DNA of 64,000 nucleotides, from the NCBI GenBank assembly GCA_009767595.1, contig VSDK01012623.1:21338-85337 (forward strand). The letters run 5' to 3'. The notes under the pieces are model-generated. The model had not been told where the DNA came from and made no database searches. It worked only from the letters and a program-made list of their open reading frames with translations. Numbering within the stretch: position 1 is the stretch's first letter; each line of letters starts with the position of its first letter. Positions 54,290-64,000 of this stretch are shown here, piece after piece. The stretch comes from Symbiodinium kawagutii (lineage: Eukaryota; Sar; Dinophyceae; Suessiales; Symbiodiniaceae). A program made the translations under genes and the position numbers.

Positions 54290-54800
54290 CAGTGGATATA
54301 GAAATCTGGTGACCTTCGTATGGACAAGTTGAGAGAAACTCATGGTCAGTAAATAAAAGATCGTAAAAGGACTTATCCATGATTCCCATCTTGCCTGGGT
54401 TGAAATAGACAACCTGCTTTGAATTAAACAACTTTAAATCATTGACGAACATCTTCGTGGTTTCCAAAATTAAATCTAGATGAATCTAGTGAGTTTATCT
54501 AGTGATTATATATCTAAATGATCAGTTGTTTCCGAGTGACCTTCGGAAAAGTTGAGAGAAACTCACGGTTTCCAAAAGAAATCTAGATCAGATCTAGATG
54601 AATTCATTTGAGGAGTTGAGTGATTTTAAGTCAGTGCGAGAGGTCGAAATCTCGATGAATCCAGTGAGTTTATCTAAATGACCAGTGGTTTCTAGATGAA
54701 TCTAGTGACTGATCTGAGACGTTCGAACGTGGTTTCAAGTCAGTTGAAAGCCCTCAACTTGAGAAATCTAGCGACTAAGTCGACTAAGTCGACCATGGAT
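54290..54800. repeat. AAATCTAGATGAATC-type degenerate repeat
   Basis: TCTAGATGAATCTAGTGA and GAGTTTATCTA blocks recur, and a larger unit with GACCTTCG...GTTGAGAGAAACTCA occurs at ~54310 and ~54538, about 228 bp apart. An imperfect tandem duplication. Confidence 0.75.
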
Positions 54801-54889
54801 TTCTGAGAAGTCATGGATTTCTATCTGAGAAGTCTATGGATTAGCAACGCCTAAGCCAGTTGAGTTGGATCGCACATGCTGAGAAGTCG

Positions 54890-55077
54890 ATTTCTATCTA
54901 CCCGGCTGAGTTGGTTGTGGTTGGTCTCCGGGCTGAGACGCTACGCCTCATGGGTGCGCCCCCTCGGACGTGGCCCCAGGTGGCGTCCCGTTGCGCTGCC
55001 AGCTGCCATGCTGCGCGCCTTGCGCGAGCGCTTCGGAAAGCTGCAGGTGCACGTCCGATGGCGGCAGCAACCTGCAG
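54890..55077 (+). CDS. GC-rich exon, unidentified
   Basis: All three frames are open. Candidates are LRALRERFGKLQVHVRWRQQ and a Cys-rich frame ending SCRCTSDGGSNLQ; the latter leaves phase 0 before the exon at 56366. The donor CCTGCAG|GTTTTATAGGGG is a family E end. Confidence 0.35.
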
Positions 55078-56365
55078 GTTTTATAGGGGATTTGTAGGGA
55101 ATTTTTGTCGTTAGTATAGGGATTTATAGGGATTATATGGTGGTTATAGGCTGGATAATCATAGGGGAAACCTGGGGGTTTCTATCAAAAAACCAAGGGG
55201 AGTACAGTGGTTCATAGGGAAAACACTGGGATTTTGTAGGGTAAACTATGGTGAATAGTTGTTTAAAAGATGATAATGGTTGATAATAGGGGATTATAGT
55301 GGTTAGTCGTAGAGGATATATATAACCAACAAGTCTTGTTAATCAAATGACAGAACTGGTTGGTGGCTGTTGGATTCGCATTTTCTTAATTTTGCCAAAT
55401 GTATGACCAAATGGTTGGTTGGTTGAGAAGCATGTTTTTTTCAAATAGGGGCGGTTCAACCACCAACCGGATAACATCAGCCATTATCAACCAGCATCTA
55501 TCAGCATCATAAGCTTCATCCAGTATTAACCATGAGCAGCTATTCTCAACTACAAGCAACCACTATCAACTATGACCAACCATGATCAACCATTTCTAAT
55601 CACTGTCAACCATGATCAACCATTTTATAGATGTTATAGACTGCAGTTGTCAACCATCATGAGACATCGTGAAGCATCACTGACGCTTATTCATTGACCA
55701 ATGCAGATACGATGGCTGGTGGGGCACCCCATGACCATGGCGGACTTGCATTCTGCAAGAACCAGTCAATGTATGTTAATGAGATGTTCACATTGCTGCT
55801 CCTTCTCAGCATCAAGAGCGTGGCGAATCGCTGAAAATTAACCGTTTCCATCCATTACCAACATTCACCGTCAACCACCAACCAAATTCAATACCATCAT
55901 GATTAACCCGTAAACAGCATTGGCCATATGATTAACCAACGAATCACAAGAATTACCATTGTCATCAATTAAGAAGAATCGTTATCAATCGGCGATTGGT
56001 CAACGGTTAGGTTTTCACCAAGCTGGGAACCCTGTTGATTAGTGTTGATTAGAATCATTGCCATTACCACTCTAAAAAAACAGAATATATAGAATCATCA
56101 GTGATCATTCATGAAATAATCATTTGCTCTCATTCGCTACCTAATCATCAACGGTTGACTATCCTCAGTTGATGAACTTCATGCATTAACTTCATCTATC
56201 AGCTCGAAACCGCCGGATTCCAAGCATTCTGGAGAATCATTTTTCGGTGAACTCATCGCCCTGTCACTCCATTTCCCAACCTCCAATTCTCAACCCATTC
56301 TCGGCCCTCCATCTCCATCCAGCCCTCCAAGCCTCCAAGCCTCCAAGCCATCGCCCTCCACCCAG
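55078..56365. other. Element and AT-rich spacer
   Basis: A family E block (55078-55330) with GGGATTTATAGGG-like repeats, a family C element at 55354-55470, then AACCATGATCAACC repeats. No exon seen until 56366. Confidence 0.6.
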
Positions 56366-59300
56366 GTCCAGGCCTGGCAGGCCCAGCGCTACAGCCCCAC
56401 CCTGCTGCCGCAGCGCTGGCGCCTGCGCCTGGCGTCGGTTCAACGGCGCGGCGTTGCAGGGACGCTGCGCCTCACAGAGCGCCTGGCCGTGCCGGTGCCG
56501 ACTCCCAGGCGCCAGCAACGGCAGGGGCGGAAGCCCATTTTGCTGGTTAGTAACAGGGGGTTAGAGTGGGGTTTACTATGGTGATTATGGTGAGTTTAGG
56601 GCTTTTCTAGGGATTACATGATGGTTAATGGGGATGATAGTGGTTAATAACAGGGGGTTTTAGTGGTTTATGGTAGTTTCTAGGGGATTATGATGGTTGA
56701 TGATCGGGGATTAGAGCGGTTTTCATGAATAACAGATAGTGCACAATTGGGAAACTCGGGGATTTCTATAGAAACCAAGGGATTGCATAGGGATTAAATG
56801 GTGGTTATCCCAGCTATGTGGTGAAAAATGGCTGATTATAGTGGTTAATAGTGGTTAGGAATGGTTGATAATGGTTGACAATGGTTATTATTCTAGTGGT
56901 TAACAGGACTGAGTGGTTGTTTCTCAAGCCATTGGGACCCCCAAAATTATGGTTAGTTTATTGCTATAAGCAGTTTGGATGTTCTGGGGGTAGCAGTTGG
57001 TTGATGTTAGTTGATTTAGTTGATGTTGCTGGCTGCAGGTCGGGAGCGATTTGGAGCTAGCGGTATCCACATATCACATATCCAAAGACCACTTTAAAGG
57101 GGGAGCGAGGCCAGAGCTACCAGGAGGGGGGTTCGAAGCAAACAGTGATGATGATTTGATGATGATTGATTTTGATTTGGCCATGGGTCAATATTAACCA
57201 ACAATAATGGGGGATAATGACCAACAATAATAAGGGAAACGATGGTTAATGACAGGGGAACCAGGGGTACGGGGTTTTGACCCACAGCCATTTATGATGA
57301 TTGATCATTTAAGTCAACCTTGGGTTGATGGTTGGGCTGCTGTGATTGTGAATGCAATGGTTGATGAATGTTGATGACGGCCTATGTCCACATGATTGTG
57401 GAGCACACTCCGCTGAAAGCCCTCCGAAGATAATACACTGTGATGTGGCAGGGCCTTTGTTGGTCGAGGCCTTGCGAAATCCTTTCTGCATCGCGTGCTC
57501 CAAAACCAGGGATTCCTTCAACGTCAAAAAGTAGGCATGCCCACAAATGAGCGGTTTGTAACCATTTCTCATGATGAACCAACCAGTTTAGGGGTCCCCC
57601 ATTCCCCTATTTGAGAAGCATCAAATGTATAAACGTCCCAGAGCTCTCTGTATTTGGTGCAGGACTGTTGCCCCGGTAGTCGCCATGCGTATTGGCTGCA
57701 ACTGGAACGAAACCGCCTACGACTTTGAGGGCGAAGTGTCCTTGATCGATGCCAAATGTGGTGCGGACGCTTGTTGAAACAAATGGGTGGTTAATGATGA
57801 TTTATCATGGTGCCTATCGCTTAAGGATGGGTTAACCATGGTCTGATATGGTCTGAAGGTTCGTCTTAATAGCGTTTGAACATTGGGTGAACGATGCTTG
57901 ATTATGATTAGTAAGGTTTGCGAACCATCAATCGCGGAAGATGGTCATCTAATTCATAGGCTGGTATACCAAGGAACCGTGGGTGCTCCAGGTCCCATTG
58001 AATTTTGGTGAAACTGTGTCATGATCAGCGTCGCTCATCGAGGTCTCCTTGGTATCCTACATGAGCAACGTCCCCAGTCTCAGCACGGAAGTGGCCATTC
58101 ACTGGTTCCTGGAGGATCGTTTGATACGGCAATCTGGGGGTCAGATTCCCAAAGGCACGGGCAGCGCATGGCAGCGCCATGAGGCATGACGGTGATGGTG
58201 GTGGTTATTGGTGGTGATGCTTAAGGATGCTTAAGGGTGGTTAATGATGCTTAATGATGGCTAATAAGGCTTCAGGTTGCACCTTCAAAGAAAAGGGAGC
58301 AACCCTGTTTTCCAAAGGATTTCATTCGCTGTCATTTTCTTGCTGATTGTTTTGAAAATACTGTTTGAAGGGGTGTTCACGCACACAGTTGTGCACATGT
58401 GCTTAGTTTTAAACATTCAACATGCATGGGGTACACACATTTATATTTATATTTATATTTATATATATGTTTGGGTTCATGCATTTGCAACATACATGTA
58501 TTCTTGCACATCATGTATGAGCTACATTCGGAAATCTGTTGTTTCATGTTGACTTGATGATTTCGGCACGAAGTCTGGATAGGTTTGGTCTTACGATTCG
58601 TAGGTTGGCCCCGCATGGACCCTTCAAAGCAGTTCGAGCGGTGAAAAACGAGATACCAAAAACAAAACACGTTTTACAATCGAAAAAGCCCATGACCCAG
58701 CTACCTTTTTTGACACCAAGTTGGCTGAACTGCAAGTATTCATTCTTGACAAGAAACCCGGCATTTGGTGATTTCTCAAAACAGGGAAGCCCGAAGGAAT
58801 GGTGGGTTTATCACTATAAATGGTTAATAATGAACAACGTATTTTAAAAACCAATGATTATTAACCATTGATAGTGGTTGGTTTTCTACTCTCAATGGTT
58901 GGTTTATCGCTATAAATCTGTATTACTATAAGTGATTTGAGGGCACCCCTTTCATTCAAAACGCTTGCTGTCATTTCCTCGCAGGCTTCAGCATGTTCGT
59001 GGACCACCTCAGCCAAGTCTTGGTGGGGCGTTGGAGGGTGACCTTGACGGACACCGGCACGGGGCATAGGACCGGAGTGCATGGCAGTGCTGTGATGCTA
59101 CCGTGATCGTTCAGTTGCCAGGATTGGGAACAGATCGTTCATCATCTATGGCGGAGACGCTTCTCGGCTGGTGACGCACGTTGGTGGATGCTTGGGCAGT
59201 TAGACATGGCAATGCATGGCAAGCAACGGTGCTTGATAGTGCTTAATAGTGTTTTACTTAATGCTTAGTGGTGCATGATGACGGTCTATATCTGTTCATC

Positions 59301-62300
59301 GCGTTAAGCCACGAGAGATTTGAACCTCGGGTTGACAGGTGCCCTTTTAGGGCAATTTGAATGAGAGACCTGAGCAACCAAAGCCTTGTGAATCTGATGA
59401 TCACAGGTTCGTTGGTTGATCAATGCTTCACATGAAGAGGTTCAGTCCTATCGAGGCTCTTCATGTTATGATTCCGTTGATGTGAAACGCTGATGCACTT
59501 CAGGGTTTCTCAGGTCACGAGTTCTCATTCAGTCTACTAACCACTTTTAGTAATAAACCAACCGTAACTTTGAGGTTCCCAATGGCTTGAAAAACACCCA
59601 ATTAGTAGTTGTTTAGCCACTATTGTCGGCGATCATCCAGTTTGTTAGTCATTTTCAATAATCAACCAACAATCTTTTGGGGGCACCCCTAATTTAAGAA
59701 ACTCCCATATCCAACAAATCCACCATTGTCCAAGTGATGAATTTGACCACCATTGAGATAACGCTCCCAACGGCTTGAGAACCCTCGATTTGTTGAGTTT
59801 ATTTTACTATTATTGTAAACGACGGGTAAAACCATAGTAAAACGAGTTACTTCCAATAAACTCAACATAGTAAAATCCAGAAGTTACCAAGATAGTTTTG
59901 GTAGCTTACAATAAACTTGCAATCAACTTAACAACAAAGCTTTTTTGGGGTAGTCACAAATAACCTCAACATAGTAACAAAGACTCAACATACAATGGAA
60001 CTTACAAACTAAGAGCAATAAACTCAACATAGAAAACAACCATTTTTTGGGCAAGAAGAGTTACTTAACCATTGTTTGGGTAGCAAGAATTACTTGCAAT
60101 AGGCTCAACATAATAAACATGTTACTGTACCCCAAAAAATGTTTGGGGGTTCTTGTAAACTCAACATAGTAGTAAGACTTGTTGGTGGTTTCAAATATTT
60201 TTTCCCTATTAGTTATTAAGAAATAGCTGGTTGACAGATATTTCATCGGGGTGCTTCAACAACCAACCAGATAGGATTGTTGGAATATTGATAGGAATTA
60301 CTTACAATAAACTCAACATAGTAAACAACCATGTTTGGGGTAATAAGAGTTACTTAACAACTATTTTTGGGGCAATAAGAATTACTAGCAATAAACTCAA
60401 CATAGCAAAAATGTTACCTCAGTAAAATTTCTTAAGTTGAACTTATGTTGTACAACATTTCTTGAAACAGATTTTTACCCATCAATTGTTCTTGTAGAAT
60501 TTTTATTTCATTTTATTTTCATTTTATTATTATTATTATCATTAATTATATTATTATCACTATTATTACTGTTATTTTAATATTATTATTGTTATTTTCC
60601 ACGTAGTAAAAAACTTCATTTCAAGAACCCCCCCAGTTGTTACGTCTCAGGTGGTTCCGCATCTGGAGGACTACCAGGAGTTCTTCGATGGCCTCGGCCG
60701 GCCCAACGGAGAAAAGAAGCGCCCAGCCCCCCCCAGAGCACCACTGGCGGCGACGGATCGGAAGCGACCTTCGGTTGGGGTTATTTCATTTTGTATAGTG
60801 TGATGGTTAGCTCATAAGTGGTTATTTAATAAGATGAGCTTTTCGTTCTGGTGTTGCAAGCAGGCGTCAAAGAGACACGAACCTTGTGGAAAGAAAGGTT
60901 GTAAGATATATAAATGTATACATAAATATAATATGTAGCTAGCATTTATTGTAAGCACTTATAGATTACTTAATCTTATTGATTGTTAGTTGTTAGTTGG
61001 TGAGAAGTATATTTAGTTATTAATTGTCGAGACTATGTCGCCACCCTGCGCACCAGGCCGAGCCGCTGGGGGCCCCAGATGTCATGCTATGTTTGATTCC
61101 TTGGACTTTCGCTTATCAATCTGTGGGGGTGGTGACCAGATGGCGAGCTGGGTCAAGCAGTTAACCAACCAATTTCATGGTGGCTAATAACCAACAATCA
61201 AAGGGAAAACAATGGTTAATGATGGGGGAACCAGGGGTACGGGGTTTAGACCCACTGCCAGATGTGACCAGCAGCCGAATTCAAGACATCTGAACCATTG
61301 AAGCTGCAAAGACGCCCATCTCTTTTCAGTCGCGGCCCAGGGAACCGGTCCCAGCTTTGCCAACGGTTCTTCCGCCATGTTTCCAGAAGCTGGTGATGCT
61401 GTGCAGCAAGGGGAAGAGATTAGGGTGTTTCTCAAGTCAGAGGGGTGGGAAAGAGATTAGGGTTTTTCTCATGTAGTCATAGGGGTATCCCGAAATCATG
61501 GGTACCGCAAAATCATCCACTAATTTCCACTAGTAAACCAACCATAATTTTGGGCTCCCCCATGTTTGGAACTATCTCCATAACTTTGGGCTCATGTTTG
61601 GAACCCCCCTATCTGTCATCCAGAAACATGTTGCCGGTGGCAGGTGCCGGTGAAGACTGAGGGCTCAGTGCGGCGGTTGGTGAAGGCCACCCGTGAATCC
61701 GAGCGGCTGGCTGGTTGGGAGCGGTACCGAGTGCTGGCCCCTTGAAAAGCTACGGGGGGGCGAGGCCAAGAGCGGCCCCCAGGAGGGTTCGAACCAAATG
61801 CTAGTGGGGTATGGTGCAAACAAGGTATAGCTGGGACAGGGTGGTATGACATGACGCAAACAATGTGTAGCTGGGACAGGGTGACCTAAAAGAGAGAGAG
61901 AGAGAGAGAAATATTTTACTCTTAATCAACCGTATGAAAGTTTATCGTTTTAACAACGTTTAACCATTCAATACTTAATATGATCAACATTAACAATTCC
62001 AAACTTACCTGTTAACATTTTAGCAGATTTTGACATGCAAAGCTGCTATTGAACTATGAAAGATTAACATTTTGACATCTACATCCGGCAGGCAGAAGTC
62101 GTGGACGTAGACGACGCCCAGCACTTGGAGCGGGGCGACCGGTCACAGCGGCGCTTCCACGCGTTGTGCCGCTCAGGTACCGGCGCTTCCACCGGCGCCT
62201 TGGCCAGTCCTTGGCTCAGCTCGAAGTCGCTGTCGTCGGGGCCCAGTCATCATCAAAGTTACTAGCATAATTTATGAATGGATGATGTTACTACCCCCAA

Positions 62301-63079
62301 GTCATGTTGGTTGATTTCTCAAGTTGATCATTTTGTATTGCCCATTGGTAGTCTACTAATGAACTAAATCAAACATTTCTAGCAAACGTGTAGGAATAAA
62401 CCGACAAGTTCAACCATAGTTTTGGGGTTCTTAAGAAACCTCCACATGGAGAGGAAAGGATAACGCCACGATCAGAATGAGCTCGACTTTGCACCAATAA
62501 ATCCCTCAACATGACCAAGACCACTGCGACGCTACCGTGTGTCTTCCGGTGGCTGTTCCAGGTGCGGGCCAAGCGGACCAAGACGGAGGTGGGACCGTTG
62601 GACAAACTTTGCGTGTTCAGAAATGCATCAGAATGGGCAGCAACCAGCTGCTCAACCATCCTTCCATGGTGTGGTTTTAGATCCATGGCCATGGTACTTG
62701 GATCATCATGTTTCGATGGCAAGGCTGGTATCGGAGATCAACCTCCTGCAAAAAGTTTGGGATCTCAGTCTGACAGCAGTTGCCAGAGATTCTGAAAGGC
62801 AAAAGGGTCGCTGATGCCACAGCGTTTGTAAATAGTTGCAGTCAGAGATGCAATGTGGGAGTCAAAATATGGCTGGTGGTTTGAATTGTTTCCAAACAAA
62901 TTTTGGTAACAAATTGGTTGGTTGACTAATACTTTTCATATTCTTTCACCGTTGAAACCAACACGCAGAAACGAAGCCCCAAATTCTTCGGCGCCTCAGG
63001 AAAGATGGAAGATGACGATGAGTCGCGGAGCAGCATTGGAGATTCGCCAGACCCACCCTGCTGGTGCCCTTCGCCATGA
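56366..63079 (+). CDS. Unidentified 14-exon gene, phase-consistent
   Basis: Exons 56366-56545, 57039-57062, 57430-57530, 57663-57735, 58043-58154 (GC donor), 58985-59037, 60651-60773, 60864-60897, 61032-61080, 61304-61424, 61644-61713, 62096-62176, 62562-62668 and 62969-63079 join without a phase break, giving about 430 aa to a TGA. Segments: a basic Gln/Arg/Trp-rich start (QRWRLRLASVQRRGVAGTLR); ALRNPFCIACSKTRDSFNVK; VAMRIGCNWNETAYDFEGE; VPSLSTEVAIHWFLEDRLIR; FSMFVDHLSQVLVGRWR; VVPHLEDYQEFFDGLGRPNG; a Pro/Lys-rich linker; FSVAAQGTGPSFANGSSAMF; VDVDDAQHLERGDRSQRRFH; and an acidic Ser-rich tail (KMEDDDESRSSIGDSPDPPC). No family recognised. Introns after 61424 and 61713 begin at A and F element ends, and the last intron ends at a C element end. 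Small exons 57039 and 60864 are the least certain. The 5' end is not defined. Confidence 0.55.
59612..59762 (+). repeat. Segmental duplicate (copy 2)
   Basis: Counterpart of 48820-48982, including sequence beyond the family A-like part. It lies in the intron 59038-60650. Confidence 0.8.
59800..60430. repeat. AATAAACTCAACATAGTAA array with an inserted element
   Basis: About ten loose copies of ATAAACTCAACATAGTAAAC with ACCATTTTTTGGGG and AAGAGTTACTT spacers. A family C element (60179-60270) sits inside the array, between TAGTAAGACT and ATAGGATTGTTGG. Confidence 0.8.
61714..61804 (+). mobile_element. Family F element starting at a donor
   Basis: The exon ends SERLA+G; the intron starts GTTGGGAGCGGTACCGAG and the element ends GGTTCGAACCAAATGCTAG. 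It is GT...AG from end to end (91 bp), though the next in-phase exon is at 62096. Followed by a two-copy ~43-bp tandem repeat (ATGGTGCAAACAAGGTATAG type) at 61808-61886. Confidence 0.65.
62871..62968 (+). mobile_element. Family C element ending exactly at an acceptor
   Basis: The left end GGCTGGTGGTTTGAATTG, with TTGGTTGACTAATACTTTTC in the core. The right end GTTGAAACCAACACGCAG is followed directly by the terminal exon 62969-63079. Confidence 0.8.
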
Positions 63080-63308
63080 GGTCGGATGATGGGCAGCCGC
63101 ACAGGCTACCACCTGGCTTCGGTGCAATTCCAGAGGACTTGGCGACGAATCGTGGCATTCTGGTGCACTGAATTTTCCGATGTCAGCGTACGTGGGGCAG
63201 GAGTAGGAATCCAATGGAAGAAGGCCTACTCAACTACTAAGAAAGATGTGAATCTATTGTGAATCTAAAGTATATTCAAAGTGGTGCCGGCCCAGAAGTA
63301 AGTCGAAG
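63080..63308 (+). promoter_or_regulatory. Intergenic region between two plus-strand genes
   Basis: 230 bp from the TGA at 63079 to the ATG at 63309. It must hold the 3' end of the upstream mRNA and the trans-splice acceptor and 5' UTR of the next; CAGAAGTAAG lies at about 63290 and an AG at 63300. No TATA box or TTTT-box can be assigned. Confidence 0.3.
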
Positions 63309-64000
63309 ATGCAGATTTACCTTGGCCTTTCATGGCCTTTCATGGCCTTTCTCTGCTTCAGTTTGGCTCAAAATCGTCCGTTCCTCGTTGCTTCCATGGC
63401 CGTTGCCTTCGTCCTCCCGTCGTCCAGCCATGGGCTGCGCCTGCGCGGCACCGGCACCGGTGCCACCACGGGTGGCACCACCAGTGGCGCCTGGGCGCTG
63501 AACGGCACCGCGCCGGTGGCGTTGCCCGTGGCGCTGGGCGTGGCCGCTGCAGCGCTGCGGAGCAAAGTGGCGCGCAGCGCGGTGAAGCGACGCGACGTGC
63601 TGCGCCTGGGCGGGGCAGGCGCCGTGGTGCCACAGGTGGCCGTGGCGAAGACCAAGGAGGAGCCGCGATGTCACCGGTGTCTGGAGCTACGGTACGCGCA
63701 TCGCTCACGGATGATGAAGAAGTGTCTTCAGATAGTGTTCATCAAACATCTGAATAGAATACTGTCACATGTATCACTGTATCACATGTAAATGCAATTT
63801 CTGAGAAAGGTCTGATGTGACCACGGTGGCGCAGGAGGCAGCGACGGAGCTCAAGTCCTACGCCATGGCAGAGATCGCACCCACCGAGGAAGCGCCCGGA
63901 GGATGGCAGTGGGTGGTGGAGGGCGTCGGCCTCACACAGGCGTGGTGGGACTGGGAGAGGACGGCTGTCAAGGGCTGCCAGTTTGGATGGAAGATTTGGA
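63309..64000 (+). CDS. N-terminus of a plastid/thylakoid-lumen-targeted protein (3' partial)
   Basis: ATG at 63309 opens exon 1; the donor is CTACG|GTACGC (or CACCG|GTGTCT upstream). Exon 2 runs from about 63810 to the window end, after GAGAAAG. Residues 1-30 are a hydrophobic signal peptide (FMAFLCFSLAQNRPFLVASM...). Residues ~35-85 are rich in Ala, Thr, Gly and Arg without acids, like a transit peptide (GLRLRGTGTGATTGGTTSGA). Residues ~90-115 read SAVKRRDVLRLGGAGAVVPQ then VAVAK, a twin-Arg plus hydrophobic thylakoid signal. Together they fit peridinin-dinoflagellate plastid import followed by Tat export to the lumen. The mature part begins near KTKEEPR, and exon 2 reads VAQEAATELKSYAMAEIAPT then GGWQWVVEGVGLTQAWWDWE. 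The mature family is not recognised. Minus ORFs over exon 1 are shadows of its GC-rich codons. Confidence 0.75.

Noticed and set aside
57309..57582. Minus ORFs at 57309-57582
   Set aside because: The plus exon 57430-57530 fits the phase on both sides.
61790..61804. tRNA gene from GGTTCGAACC
   Set aside because: No A box, acceptor stem or anticodon arm could be drawn; treated as part of family F.
63330..63708. Several minus ORFs over the last gene
   Set aside because: GC-rich antisense of a signal/transit peptide exon; Ala/Arg/Pro-rich only.

Overview
The window looks like nuclear DNA of a dinoflagellate, most likely a Suessiales or Symbiodiniaceae-type genome. The sequence signs are these. 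Coding DNA is cut into many short exons. Introns use GT, GC and one apparent GA donor, and the acceptor AG is usually followed by G. All convincing exons are on the + strand. One intronless gene carries a degenerate dinoflagellate spliced-leader relic at its 5' end and an A13 tract at its 3' end. The last gene opens with what looks like a multi-part plastid/thylakoid leader. No prokaryotic operon, phage, CRISPR array, tRNA or rRNA was seen. There is a 13-base assembly gap (N) at 22836-22848.

Layout of genes (all +). 2-829: C-terminal exon of a PDZ/coiled-coil protein. 1229-2712: a phase-consistent four-exon gene end. 4557-5567: a processed retrogene. 5935-6452: a Gln-rich exon pair. 6471-10664: several short exon islands. 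11535-17848: a 12-exon bestrophin-family anion channel, about 410 aa, the best gene in the window. 18-29 kb: mostly repeats with isolated exon candidates. 29059-34672: an unidentified gene with a mostly phase-consistent exon chain. 35-45 kb: further exon chains without a family. 46143-53250: a GT14 peptide O-xylosyltransferase-like gene. 56366-63079: a phase-consistent 14-exon unidentified gene. 63309-64000: start of a plastid-lumen-targeted protein that runs off the window.

The space between exons is filled with short (about 80-160 bp) terminal-inverted-repeat elements of at least six families, called A-F here. Their ends carry GT and/or AG, and in many cases the GT or AG of the element coincides with the exon edge. 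They behave like introners, that is, non-autonomous elements that make new introns. This is the main system in the window. Other space is taken by micro- and minisatellites, two of them with repeat units near whole codon lengths.

The genes do not form a functional pathway. The one-way orientation fits dinoflagellate tandem gene arrays with trans-spliced transcripts. Exon coordinates come from reading frame, splice phase and family alignment by eye. RNA or protein evidence would change some of them.
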